A stretch of 64,000 bases of DNA from Chloroflexota bacterium (GTDB lineage: Bacteria > Chloroflexota > Chloroflexia > Thermomicrobiales > UBA6265), in contig JAEWEG010000032.1 in assembly GCA_023389575.1 (NCBI GenBank), positions 24,535 to 88,534 of the forward strand, written 5' to 3'. Under the pieces are notes generated by a model. It made no database searches. It saw nothing but the letters and a program-made list of their open reading frames with translations, and had not been told where the DNA came from. The position numbers and the translations under genes are program-made. Position 1 is the first letter of the stretch. Every line of letters begins with the position of its first letter. Below, in pieces: positions 17,551 through 26,059 of the stretch.

Positions 17551-17644
17551 GTGTCCACCTTCCCTGATGTCGCTTGCGTTGGCCAGACTGGCGACCATTC
17601 TATGCGCGAACAAGGGCACGGGAAACTGGCTGGCGAAAACAGCA

Positions 17645-17672
17645 AGGCCGGGCATCGTGGGATGCCCGGCCT
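17645..17672 (-). terminator. Terminator of rpmB
   Basis: A perfect 12-base-pair stem (17645-17656 with 17661-17672) with a 4-base loop lies 29 bases beyond the rpmB stop. On the minus strand it is followed by TGCTGTTTTCG. Confidence 0.75.
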
Positions 17673-17701
17673 GAAAGGTGCTGTTCTGGAGAGGTGGGAG
17701 C

Positions 17702-17899
17702 CTAGGCCGCCACCTTGCCCGACTTGCCCATGGTGCGAAGACAGCGCGTGCAGATGTGCAGGCGAATGCCAACGCCGTTCACGACGATTTTCTTCGACTG
17801 AACGTTGGGCTTGAAGTCGCGGTTGGTGCGCCGCTTCGAAAAGCTCACATTGTTGCCAAACGTCTTGGCCTTGCCACAAACGTCACATTTACCGGCCAC
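17702..17899 (-). CDS. rpmB: 50S ribosomal protein bL28
   Basis: Large-subunit protein of 65 residues with CDVCGKAKTFGNNVSFSKR at the N-terminus and HICTRCLRTMGKSGKV at the C-terminus; the two Cys pairs make the zinc ribbon of the C+ form. The start is GTG 17899, chosen because it is 7 bases after GGGAGG and gives the usual short N-terminus; the frame stays open upstream but without family resemblance. In Firmicutes rpmB is divergent from the yloU-yloV (asp23-fakA) pair. Here an acyltransferase gene lies between them. Confidence 0.96.
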   Translation of the reverse strand: MAGKCDVCGKAKTFGNNVSFSKRRTNRDFKPNVQSKKIVVNGVGIRLHICTRCLRTMGKSGKVAA

Positions 17900-18194
17900 G
17901 GCGGGCCTCCCTTCACAAAAAAGATACCGCCGCGAAACGGATGCATCCGACGGGCGACGCTGGTCGCGATTGCTGTCAACGGCATGCGTGGGGCGTAAAA
18001 GCGGCGCCGTCAGCGGACGACGCCTAACCAAGGGCAAATGCTATCACAATGGCAAGCCACCTCGCAACGCATGTGGGTTCGCGATCCGGGCCACGAGGAC
18101 AACACGCTACCCAACCGGATCATGGACGCGGGCTCGAAGACGTGTATAGGATGCCACGTGCATTTCGCCCTTCATCGCCGGCGATCGAGGAGAT

Positions 18195-19421
18195 GTGTTG
18201 AGTTCACCCCTACAGGCCCGGTTTGGGCGACCAGAGTCGACGCTGCTGGATGGAGAGGCGGAACGACTCACCGCCCTCCCGGCACCATCCCAGTCCACCA
18301 ATCTCGACATCCTCCGCTGCACGGCCGTCCTGCTGGTCGTGGTGAGCCATCTCTTCTTCGGCAACTACACCATGGCGGTGATGGGACGGCTCGGCGTGCT
18401 GTTCTTCTTCGTACACACCTGCCTCGTCCTGATGTTCTCCCTGGATCGGCAACGCGCGCGAACTGGCACCAGGCGGCTTTTCACGACGTTCATGCTTCGC
18501 CGCATATTTCGGATCTACCCGCTGAGCATCGTCGCGGTCACCATCGTATTCGTGCTGGAAATCCCCTCGTACGTAATCGGCACGGGATCGACCTACCTGA
18601 TGCCGATGGACGGACTGGGACTCGCCACGAACATCCTGCTGGTACAGGATGTCGTGGTGAGCGTGGGAGGACCCCGACCACAAATCGGCCCGTTGTGGAC
18701 CCTGCCGATCGAATTGAGGATGTACCTCTTCCTGCCGCTGCTCTTCATCCTCTGCAAGACACTGCCATCCGTGAGGTTCGCCGCGACGCTGTGGATCCTC
18801 TCGGTGCCGGTGGCGATGGCTTCGAGCAAGGTGGTCAGCGTCGTATTCGGAAACCCGATCGCCCGGTTCGACTGGGGGTGGCTCGCGTTTCCGAGGCTGC
18901 TCGAGTTCCTCCCGGCTTTCCTGGCGGGTGTCCTCGCCTACACCCTTTGGAGCCGGATGCGGCACACCATGACTCCGCTACTGCCGCCGCTCGCCCTGGG
19001 AGTTGCGATAGGCGGCTATGCCTTGATCCTGGAGACGATTGACCGGGGTCACATCCTCAACCTGTTTGGGTTCGCGGCGTGTCTCGGCGTGGCGCTCACC
19101 CTCCCCCTCGCGCGCGAGCCGTCCTGGACCGCCATCCGGACCGGCGGCCACCTCAACGCCCGTTACTCCTACGGCATTTATCTCGTTCACGCCTCGTGCA
19201 TCTGGTTTGCCTTCGACACGCTCCACGACCAACCAGGCGCCATCCAGTGGCTGGCCTTTCTCGCCTCGCTGATCGCGGCATCCGTCATCCTCTATCACCT
19301 CGTCGAACAACCGATGATCACGCTTGGTACGCGCCTCGCCGCGCGATGGTCGGAATCGTCAGCCACCCGAACCGGCGAGTCGGCGCCAACCGCTCCAGCC
19401 CGATCGAGCGGCTCGCCCTGA
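18195..19421 (+). CDS. Acyltransferase 3 family integral membrane protein
   Basis: A 408-residue protein with about 10 hydrophobic helices. The first reads LDILRCTAVLLVVVSHLFFG with the conserved His of acyltransferase 3 proteins; RRIFRIYPLS and YSYGIYLVHAS are also typical. Members transfer acetyl or succinyl groups to cell-surface sugars, peptidoglycan, antibiotics or lipids. No glycosyltransferase is nearby, so the acceptor is unknown. The start is GTG 18195 or TTG 18198, both close to GAGGAG. The Pro/Ser/Thr-rich C-terminus is probably unstructured. It is inserted into a gene order (rpmB / asp23-fakA) that is otherwise conserved. The 295 bases upstream, shared with rpmB, show no other gene. 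Confidence 0.88.
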   Translation: MLSSPLQARFGRPESTLLDGEAERLTALPAPSQSTNLDILRCTAVLLVVVSHLFFGNYTMAVMGRLGVLFFFVHTCLVLMFSLDRQRARTGTRRLFTTFMLRRIFRIYPLSIVAVTIVFVLEIPSYVIGTGSTYLMPMDGLGLATNILLVQDVVVSVGGPRPQIGPLWTLPIELRMYLFLPLLFILCKTLPSVRFAATLWILSVPVAMASSKVVSVVFGNPIARFDWGWLAFPRLLEFLPAFLAGVLAYTLWSRMRHTMTPLLPPLALGVAIGGYALILETIDRGHILNLFGFAACLGVALTLPLAREPSWTAIRTGGHLNARYSYGIYLVHASCIWFAFDTLHDQPGAIQWLAFLASLIAASVILYHLVEQPMITLGTRLAARWSESSATRTGESAPTAPARSSGSP

Positions 19422-19594
19422 GCGTGGAGAATCGCCTGGCGGGCATCACATACGCCGGGAGCATGGCCTCCACCGGTCGGGCGCGCCCCGCGGGTACATG
19501 CCACATGGGCCGACCGGGTATCCTTCCCCTGTCTTTCGCGTGAAGCACGTTCCGTTCGTCCCTGTTTCACCATGTCGAGAGCACTGGAGTACAC

Positions 19595-19975
19595 ATGGCA
19601 GGCCAGGATTCCAAATCCATTCCGGAAGGCAAGGTCCGCATCGGTGACAACGCCATCATGAGCACCGTCCATGAGGCCGTCCTCTCCTGCTACGGCATTG
19701 TCGACATGGCGCCTCGCTCCTTCGGCTCCGCGCTCGGGCGTCGCCTCGGCATCGACAGTGACTCGCGCGGCATCGACATCGCGGTCAACGACAACCACGT
19801 CACCATCGAGCTTTCGGTGGTGATGGAATACGGCACTCCCATCTTCACCGTCGCCTCCAATGTCATGCAGGCGGTCCGGTTCCAGGTCGAGCGGGTCCTG
19901 GGGATGGAAGTTGACCGGGTGAATATCAACGTCGACGGGCTCCATGTGAGCGAATCTTCCCGGGGCACATCGTGA
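19595..19975 (+). CDS. Asp23/Gls24 family protein (YloU-like), first of two in the window
   Basis: A 126-residue alkaline-shock-type protein (DUF322). Typical features are an N-terminal GKVRIGDNAIMSTVHEAVL, then GIVDMAP, a central RRLGIDSDSRGIDIAVNDN, and a C-terminal helix FQVERVLGMEVDRVNINVDGL. It has no enzyme motifs. In Firmicutes a homologue (YloU) is encoded just before FakA (YloV), exactly as here. Its stop overlaps the fakA GTG by 4 bases (GTGA), so synthesis of the two is coupled. ATG 19595 has TGGAG 5 bases upstream. A structural or regulatory partner role for FakA is inference. Confidence 0.9.
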   Translation: MAGQDSKSIPEGKVRIGDNAIMSTVHEAVLSCYGIVDMAPRSFGSALGRRLGIDSDSRGIDIAVNDNHVTIELSVVMEYGTPIFTVASNVMQAVRFQVERVLGMEVDRVNINVDGLHVSESSRGTS

Positions 19976-21654
19976 TCACCATCAATCCGAACCTGAATTC
20001 CGGCGCGGGCGCGCAAATGTGGTCGGGCCAGCAACTCGCCGCGGCCATCACCGCCGCGGCCGGCTGGCTGGATGCCCATCGCGACCAGATCAACGCCCTC
20101 AACGTGTTCCCGGTCCCGGATGGCGACACCGGCGCCAACATGGCCATGACCATGAAGGCCGCGATCGGCGCGCTGCCCGAAAACGACGCCCCGGTGTCCG
20201 AGGTCGCCAGGCAACTGGCCTACGGCGCCCTGATGGGCGCGCGAGGAAACTCCGGCGTCATCCTGTCCCAGATCTTCCGCGGCTTCGCGGGGAGCCTCTC
20301 CGACCGCGCGGAACTCGATGGTCGCGATTTCGCCACCGCGCTTCGCGGGGCCCAGGAAATGGCCTACAAGGCCGTCATGCGGCCGGTTGAAGGCACCATG
20401 CTCACAGTCATCCGGGGCGCGGCGGACCACGCGGCCGAGGCCGCCGAGCGGTCATCCTCGCTCGATGTCGTGCTGGCCGGGGCGATCGACGGCGCCAGGG
20501 AAGCCCTGGAGTCGACGCCCCGCCTGCTGGAGATCCTTCGCCAGGCCGGGGTCGTGGACGCTGGCGGCAAGGGAATCGTCCTCATCCTCGAGGGCATCCA
20601 GCGATTCAACCGCGGCGACACCTCCGCCCCGGCCACGACGACCGATGAGTCCGGCATCGGGGCCGAGATGGCGTTCCTCGACGACATGCATGGCGAGGAC
20701 GACTTTGGTTACTGCACCAACTTCATGGTGGTGGGCGCGAGCATCGATTTCGAACGATGCCGCGCCGAAATCGCCGCCATGGGCCAGAGCGCCGTCATCG
20801 TTGGCGACGACACCATGTTGAAGGTCCACATCCACACCGAGAACCCCGGCGAGGTCCTCGCCTACGCCGTCCGGCTCGGATCGCTCGACCAGATCAAGAT
20901 CGACAACATGTCGCTGCAAACCGAAACGCTCGCCGGGCAGCGATCGGCCGCCGTCGCGACCGCCCCGCCTCCGGTGCTCACCGCCGATGATGTCCATGGC
21001 GATGTCGCGGTCGTGGCCGTCGCCTCCGGGGACGGTATCTCGGAAGCGCTCAGGGCAATGGGCGCCACGCTCATCGTCGCTGGTGGCCAAACGATGAATC
21101 CCAGCACCGAGGACTTGCTCAAGGCGGTCGAGAACGCTCCGTTCGACCAGGTCATCATCCTGCCGAACAACAAGAACATCATCATGGCCGCCAACCAGGT
21201 TCCGGCGTTGACCGGCCGTACCGTCCGCATCGTCCCCACCACCTCCATTCCCCAGGCCCTCGCCGCCCTCGCCTCGTTCAACCCGGGCGAATCGATCGAA
21301 GACAACTCCGAGCGAATGACGGAAGCCCTCGCCGACGTGCATGGGCTCGAACTCACCCGCGCGGTTCGCGATGTCGAGCTCGATGGAATCACCATCGCCA
21401 ATGGCCAGGTGATCGGCCTGCTCGACAACGCGCTGGTCGCGGCCGGAGACGACCTGGCGACCGTGGCGACCGACCTGTTCGCCGGATCCGGCGGGGAAGA
21501 CGCCGAACTTGTGACCGTGTTCTCCGGCGCGGATGCCAGTGACCAGGACATCGAGGTGCTCGGCACGGTGATCGCGGATGCATGTCCCGACGCCGAAGTC
21601 GAGTTCCAGGCCGGCGGCCAGCCACATTACCTTTTTGTCATCAGCGTGGAATAA
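19972..21654 (+). CDS. fakA: FakA-like fatty acid kinase subunit (DAK2 domain, YloV family)
   Basis: A 560-residue protein. The N-terminal DhaL/DAK2 domain (about 20-210) has the ATP/Mg site VFPVPDGDTGANMAMT, with MGARGNSGVILSQIF and VDAGGKGIV; a middle linker contains FGYCTNFMV; the C-terminal domain (about 340-560) holds NNKNIIMAANQ, typical of YloV. FakA phosphorylates fatty acids bound to FakB; the acyl-phosphate then enters phospholipid synthesis through PlsX/PlsY. Two FakB-type DegV genes follow at once, which strongly supports the role. The GTG start overlaps the asp23 stop. PlsX is not in the window. Confidence 0.93.
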   Translation: MITINPNLNSGAGAQMWSGQQLAAAITAAAGWLDAHRDQINALNVFPVPDGDTGANMAMTMKAAIGALPENDAPVSEVARQLAYGALMGARGNSGVILSQIFRGFAGSLSDRAELDGRDFATALRGAQEMAYKAVMRPVEGTMLTVIRGAADHAAEAAERSSSLDVVLAGAIDGAREALESTPRLLEILRQAGVVDAGGKGIVLILEGIQRFNRGDTSAPATTTDESGIGAEMAFLDDMHGEDDFGYCTNFMVVGASIDFERCRAEIAAMGQSAVIVGDDTMLKVHIHTENPGEVLAYAVRLGSLDQIKIDNMSLQTETLAGQRSAAVATAPPPVLTADDVHGDVAVVAVASGDGISEALRAMGATLIVAGGQTMNPSTEDLLKAVENAPFDQVIILPNNKNIIMAANQVPALTGRTVRIVPTTSIPQALAALASFNPGESIEDNSERMTEALADVHGLELTRAVRDVELDGITIANGQVIGLLDNALVAAGDDLATVATDLFAGSGGEDAELVTVFSGADASDQDIEVLGTVIADACPDAEVEFQAGGQPHYLFVISVE

Positions 21655-21687
21655 TGGCCCCCACAACCATTCGGAACAGGAGTTGCC

Positions 21688-22539
21688 ATGCAACGCGGCA
21701 CGGCTGTCGTCACCGATAGCACCGCCGATCTCTCAGTCGAACTCCAGCGGGCCAATGACATCGCCGTGGTGCCTCTCAACGTCCACTTTGGCCAGGAGTC
21801 CTACCGGGACCGCGTGGACCTCACTCCCGACGAGTTCATGTCGAAGATGTCCACCGCCGACCGGCTGCCGACCACGTCCCAGCCCTCCGTCGGCGCGTTC
21901 GAGGATGCATTCCGCGCCTGCATTGGCACGTACTCCGAGGTCGTCTGCCCGGTCATCTCGTCGCGCCTGAGTGGCACATGCCAGTCCGCGACGCTGGCCG
22001 CCGCCGCGGTCGCCGATGACATCCACGTCGAGGTCGTGGATACGTTCGGCGTCAGCGCCAGCCTGGGCCTGCAGGCGGTTCATGCCGCCCGGCTGGCGCG
22101 TGAGGGACAGTCGGCGGAGCAGATCGCGACCACGCTCCGCGCCGAAACCTATCGCCACCACATCGTGTTCTTCGTCGAAACCCTCGAGCATATCCGGCGC
22201 GGTGGCCGCATCGGCAAGGCGGCCCAGTATCTTGGGTCGATCCTGCAACTGAAGCCGCTCCTCCGGGTGGAGGAGGGACAGATCGTCCCGTTCGAGCGCA
22301 CCCGTACCCGATCCAAAGCCATCTCCGCCCTGATCAACTTCACCCGGGAGTTCGACTCCATCGACGATGCGGTTGTCCTCTTCAACACCACCCCGGAAGA
22401 CGCCGAGGCGCTGGCCGCCCAGATCGCCGAGGTGATGAAGGTCGAGTCCATTCCAACGGTCCAGGTTGGGCCAGTCGTCTCGGCCCACGTGGGACCGGGG
22501 ATCCTCGGCGTCGCGCTCAAGGAGGCCGCCCGTGTCTGA
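21688..22539 (+). CDS. DegV/FakB family fatty acid-binding protein, copy 1
   Basis: A 283-residue DegV fold protein. AVVTDSTADLSVEL with the lipid head-group binding Thr-Asp-Ser-Thr stretch, FMSKMSTADRLPTTSQPS, SSRLSGTCQSA and HIRRGGRIGKAAQYLGSILQLKP are family signatures. DegV proteins that pair with FakA present a bound fatty acid for phosphorylation. ATG 21688 is preceded by ACAGGAG. Its end overlaps the GTG of the second DegV gene by 8 bases. The two copies are clearly paralogous but differ along their whole length, so they may bind different acyl chains, as FakB1 and FakB2 do in Staphylococcus. Confidence 0.92.
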   Translation: MQRGTAVVTDSTADLSVELQRANDIAVVPLNVHFGQESYRDRVDLTPDEFMSKMSTADRLPTTSQPSVGAFEDAFRACIGTYSEVVCPVISSRLSGTCQSATLAAAAVADDIHVEVVDTFGVSASLGLQAVHAARLAREGQSAEQIATTLRAETYRHHIVFFVETLEHIRRGGRIGKAAQYLGSILQLKPLLRVEEGQIVPFERTRTRSKAISALINFTREFDSIDDAVVLFNTTPEDAEALAAQIAEVMKVESIPTVQVGPVVSAHVGPGILGVALKEAARV

Positions 22540-23377
22540 AGCACACACCGTCCAGGTCGTCACCGATTCCACCAGCGACCTTCCGCTCGCCATGCGCCAG
22601 GAACTGGGCATCGAGGTTGTACCGCTCACCATCAGCTTTGGCGGCACCAACTACCGGGATGGCATCGACCTTGCCCCCGAAACGTTCTTCACCATGCTCC
22701 AGGAGTCGGCCGAGCTGCCAAAGACCTCGCAGCCTCCGGTTACCGCCTTCGAGGAGGCGTTCCGCTCCGCCCTCGACCAGGACCGGGATGTCGTCTGCAT
22801 CACCATCTCGTCGGAACTCAGTGGAACGTGCAACGCCGCTCGCCTGGCCGCTGAATCCATCGGCTCCGACCGGATTGTCATCATCGATTCCCGCTCCGCC
22901 ACCATGCAGCTGGGATGGATCGTGGTCGCCGCGGCCCGGAAGGCCGCCGAGGGTGCGTCGCTCGACGAGGTCGCCGCCGAAGGCCGCGATGCCATCGACC
23001 GGGTCGCGCTGTTCGCGGTCCTCCGCACACTGGACTATGTCTACAAGGGTGGCCGCATCGGCAAAGCCACGCAGATGGTCGGCTCCGCGCTCGCCATCAA
23101 ACCGATCGTGAGCTTCGTCGACGGCGTGCTCGTCCCACTCGAACGGGTTCGCACCTGGAAGAAGGCGGTCGCGCGAGTGACCGACCTCGTTCGGCCCACT
23201 CCCACGGATATCCTCGTCCTGCACTCAGGCAATCTCGAGGATGCCAGCAGCGTGGCCGCCGACCTTCAGCGGCGATACCCCTCCGCCTCCATCGGCATCG
23301 ACTACGCCGGCGCCACCATTGGCACCTACGCTGGTCCCGGAGCCATCGCCACCACGGCCCTCTATCCCAGCAATTGA
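22532..23377 (+). CDS. DegV/FakB family fatty acid-binding protein, copy 2
   Basis: Second DegV protein, 281 residues. It shows VVTDSTSDLPLAM, ETFFTMLQESAELPKTSQPP, SSELSGTCNAA and YVYKGGRIGKATQMVGSAL. The GTG at 22532 is chosen because it gives the standard short N-terminus and overlaps the upstream stop (GTGTCTGA), implying coupled translation. Together with fakA it makes a complete kinase plus two carriers. A small hairpin (23410-23426, 7-base-pair stem) follows and a candidate recG promoter lies beyond it, so the operon probably ends here or continues weakly. Confidence 0.92.
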   Translation: MSEAHTVQVVTDSTSDLPLAMRQELGIEVVPLTISFGGTNYRDGIDLAPETFFTMLQESAELPKTSQPPVTAFEEAFRSALDQDRDVVCITISSELSGTCNAARLAAESIGSDRIVIIDSRSATMQLGWIVVAAARKAAEGASLDEVAAEGRDAIDRVALFAVLRTLDYVYKGGRIGKATQMVGSALAIKPIVSFVDGVLVPLERVRTWKKAVARVTDLVRPTPTDILVLHSGNLEDASSVAADLQRRYPSASIGIDYAGATIGTYAGPGAIATTALYPSN

Positions 23378-23427
23378 CCTGCTCCATGCATCACAAAGGG
23401 CCCTCGCGCCGCCACCAGAGGTGGCGA

Positions 23428-23457
23428 TTGTGGACGGCCCGCGTGCCCGGGTACACT
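23428..23457 (+). promoter_or_regulatory. Candidate sigma-70-type promoter for recG
   Basis: TTGTGG (23428-23433), an 18-base spacer and TACACT (23452-23457). Predicted start near 23464, about 39 bases before the recG ATG, whose SD (GGAGGTGAAAGGGGG) lies inside this leader. Confidence 0.4.
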
Positions 23458-23502
23458 CGAAGCAGTACAGGCGTTCGCATCCGGAGGTGAAAGGGGGCGA
23501 CC

Positions 23503-25995
23503 ATGGTCATGACACGCGACGCCCTCGTCACCCGGCTTATAAACGCGCTACGCGGCGTCTGGCGCGGTGGCCGCGACAGCTACGCCGACCGCGAGACCGC
23601 GATCGAAACCATCCGCGAGCTGGCGCTCTCGGCCGCCGCCACCAACGACATCGCCGACCAACTCGATCAAACCATCGCCGACCTGCGCACGCTCCCCACC
23701 GAGGAGACGGAGCGCCGCCAGCAGGTCGAACGCCTCGCCGCCCGCGTCAAGGCCATCCAGCCGCTGCTCGGAGCGGGATCCGAAGCCGTCGAGATCGGCA
23801 AGCTGAATTCCGCGCTTGGCGAACGCCGCGCGGGCAGGGAAGCCGCGAAGGCGCCGAAACGACTTGCCCCTGTCCGCCCGCTGCCGCCTGACGCGGCCGC
23901 GAGCGCGCTGCCCAGCGTCGGCCCCAAGATCGCCCGGCTGCTGGAGCAACTCATCCACGGCACCACCGGCGGTCAGCACACGGTCACCGTCGAGGAAATC
24001 CTGCGCGTTAGCCCGCGCCGCTATGTCGACTACTCGAAACTCGTCAACATCGGCGAACTGCTCCTGGCACCCGGAGAGGAAATCACGGTCGAGGGCCGCA
24101 TCATCGACGTCCGCGAACAGTACGGTCGCGGGAGGCCATTCACCGTCGCCCGGCTGACGGACAATACCGGTGTCCTCCGGCTCCTCTGGTTCAACACGTT
24201 CATCTCGAAGCAACTGGCCGAGGGAGATCGCATCTACGCCAGCGGCGTCATCCAGCGCGGCTACGATGGACTCGAAATCGTTACCCCCGAGTGGGAACGC
24301 GCCGATGGTCGGGGTCTCTCCACGAACCGTATCGCCCCGGTCTACCCGCTCACCAAGGGCCTCTACCAGAAGACGATGCGCGGGATCACCCGTGGCGCGC
24401 TCGATGCTACCCGCACCACCCTGGTTGACTGGCTCGCGGACGCCCGGCCATTCCTCGATCCCAATCTCAACCTCGATCCGATCGATGTCGCCTACGAGCA
24501 CCTCCACTACCCGGAGGACATGGAACAGGTCGGCTCCGCCCGTCGCCGGCTCCAGTTCGAAAACCTCTTCCTGCTCCAACTGGGTCTCGTGCATCGCAAG
24601 CAGCAGGTCCAGGCCGGAATCGCCCACGCCTTCGACGTGGACAACGACGCGCTCCAGCACTTCATCGACCATCAACTCCCGTTCGCCCTGACCAATGCCC
24701 AGAAGGCCGCTATCGAAGGCATTGTCACGGACGTCTCCCGGCCGACACCGATGACCCGGCTCCTGCAGGGCGACGTGGGCTCGGGCAAAACGGCCGTCGC
24801 CGCCACCGCCGCGCTCCTGGCGAAGCGCACCGGCGTCCAGACAGCGATCATGGCGCCCACCGAACTTCTCGCGGAGCAGCATCTCACCAGCTTCGCGCGA
24901 CTCTACGAGCGCCTGCCGGAAGAGGAGCGGCCACGGATCGACCTGCTAACCGGCTCGACGCGGGCGAAGCGTCGCCGCGAAATCGACGAGGCGCTCCAGG
25001 CTGGGGAGATCGATATGCTGATCGGCACGCACGCCCTGGTTCAGGAAGCGGTCACCTTCAACAATCTCGCGCTGGTCGTGCTGGACGAGCAGCACCGTTT
25101 CGGCGTCCGCCAGCGCGCGATCCTGGTCGAGAAAGGCAAGGGCATCCAGCCCCACGTTCTCTCGATGACCGCCACGCCCATCCCCCGCACGTTGAACCTG
25201 GTACTCTCCGGCGATCTCGACGTCTCGATCATGAACGAGCGGCCCGCCGGGCGCATCCCAATCGAAACCCGCCTCTACCGCGAGAACCAGCGGAACGGTG
25301 CCTACGACCTCGTCCGCGAGCAGGTCGCGCTCGGTCACCAGGTCTTTGTCATCTGCCCGCTGGTCGAGGAATCGGACAGCATCGAGGCGAAGGCCGCCGT
25401 GGAGGAGGCTCGCCGCCTCCAGGAGGAGGTCTTTCCCGAACTCCGCGTCGATGTGGTCCACGGCAAGCTCAGCGCGAAGAAGAAGGACGCGATCATGGCC
25501 TCCTTCCGCGACAAGGAATTCGACATCCTCGTTTCCACCTCGGTCATCGAGGTCGGCATCGACATCCCGAACGCCACCGTGATGATGATCGAAGGCGCGG
25601 AGCGCTTCGGCCTCTCCCAACTCCACCAGTTCCGGGGGCGGGTCGGCCGCGGCGGCTCGAAGAGTTATTGCCTCCTCCTCGCCGGGAACGTCACCGCCGA
25701 TGGGCAGGAACGCCTCCAGACGATGGTCGCCACCGACGACGGGTTCGTGCTGGCCGAAAAGGACCTCGAACTGCGCGGACCTGGCGACTTCATGGGCACT
25801 CGCCAAAGCGGCCTGCCCGAGCTTGGCTGGCTGAACGACGGGCTCGACACCCGCCTCCTCGCCGCCGCCAGGACCAGCGCCGAGCGCCTGGTCGAGGCCT
25901 CTCCCGAGATTGACATCGCCCGGTTCCCCCGGCTCAAGCCACGGCTGCAGCTCTACTGGGCCACCGCGGCGCCGATCGACGCCACCAAGTCCTGA
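23503..25995 (+). CDS. recG: ATP-dependent DNA helicase RecG
   Basis: Superfamily 2 helicase that remodels stalled replication forks and Holliday junctions. The 830-residue protein has an N-terminal extension of about 130 residues that is helical and charged, a wedge/OB-fold region (VEGRIIDVREQYGRGRPFTVARLTDNTGVL), then helicase motifs: Walker A GDVGSGKTAVAA, MAPTELLAEQH, Walker B DEQHRFGVRQR, MTATPIPRT, and motif VI QFRGRVGRGG, with the C-terminal LRGPGDFMGTRQSG. It is about 100-150 residues longer than E. coli RecG because of the N-terminal part, as in several Gram-positive and deep-branching lineages. Its place after the fak genes matches Firmicutes gene order. Confidence 0.97.
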   Translation: MVMTRDALVTRLINALRGVWRGGRDSYADRETAIETIRELALSAAATNDIADQLDQTIADLRTLPTEETERRQQVERLAARVKAIQPLLGAGSEAVEIGKLNSALGERRAGREAAKAPKRLAPVRPLPPDAAASALPSVGPKIARLLEQLIHGTTGGQHTVTVEEILRVSPRRYVDYSKLVNIGELLLAPGEEITVEGRIIDVREQYGRGRPFTVARLTDNTGVLRLLWFNTFISKQLAEGDRIYASGVIQRGYDGLEIVTPEWERADGRGLSTNRIAPVYPLTKGLYQKTMRGITRGALDATRTTLVDWLADARPFLDPNLNLDPIDVAYEHLHYPEDMEQVGSARRRLQFENLFLLQLGLVHRKQQVQAGIAHAFDVDNDALQHFIDHQLPFALTNAQKAAIEGIVTDVSRPTPMTRLLQGDVGSGKTAVAATAALLAKRTGVQTAIMAPTELLAEQHLTSFARLYERLPEEERPRIDLLTGSTRAKRRREIDEALQAGEIDMLIGTHALVQEAVTFNNLALVVLDEQHRFGVRQRAILVEKGKGIQPHVLSMTATPIPRTLNLVLSGDLDVSIMNERPAGRIPIETRLYRENQRNGAYDLVREQVALGHQVFVICPLVEESDSIEAKAAVEEARRLQEEVFPELRVDVVHGKLSAKKKDAIMASFRDKEFDILVSTSVIEVGIDIPNATVMMIEGAERFGLSQLHQFRGRVGRGGSKSYCLLLAGNVTADGQERLQTMVATDDGFVLAEKDLELRGPGDFMGTRQSGLPELGWLNDGLDTRLLAAARTSAERLVEASPEIDIARFPRLKPRLQLYWATAAPIDATKS

Positions 25996-26002
25996 ACAAA
26001 TA

Positions 26003-26032
26003 ACGGGCCCGGAGCTTTCGCCCCGGGCCCGT
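26003..26032 (+). terminator. Hairpin terminator after recG
   Basis: A perfect 10-base-pair GC-rich stem (26003-26012 with 26023-26032), loop of 10 bases, 8 bases after the recG stop and ahead of the convergent exporter gene. The T-tract is poor, so efficiency is uncertain. Confidence 0.6.
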
Positions 26033-26059
26033 CGCGCTGTAGGTGCGCATTCAACTGGT

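Noticed and set aside
20452..21693. Minus-strand open frame opposite fakA
   Set aside because: Antisense of fakA; Gly/Asp/His-rich translation without motifs.
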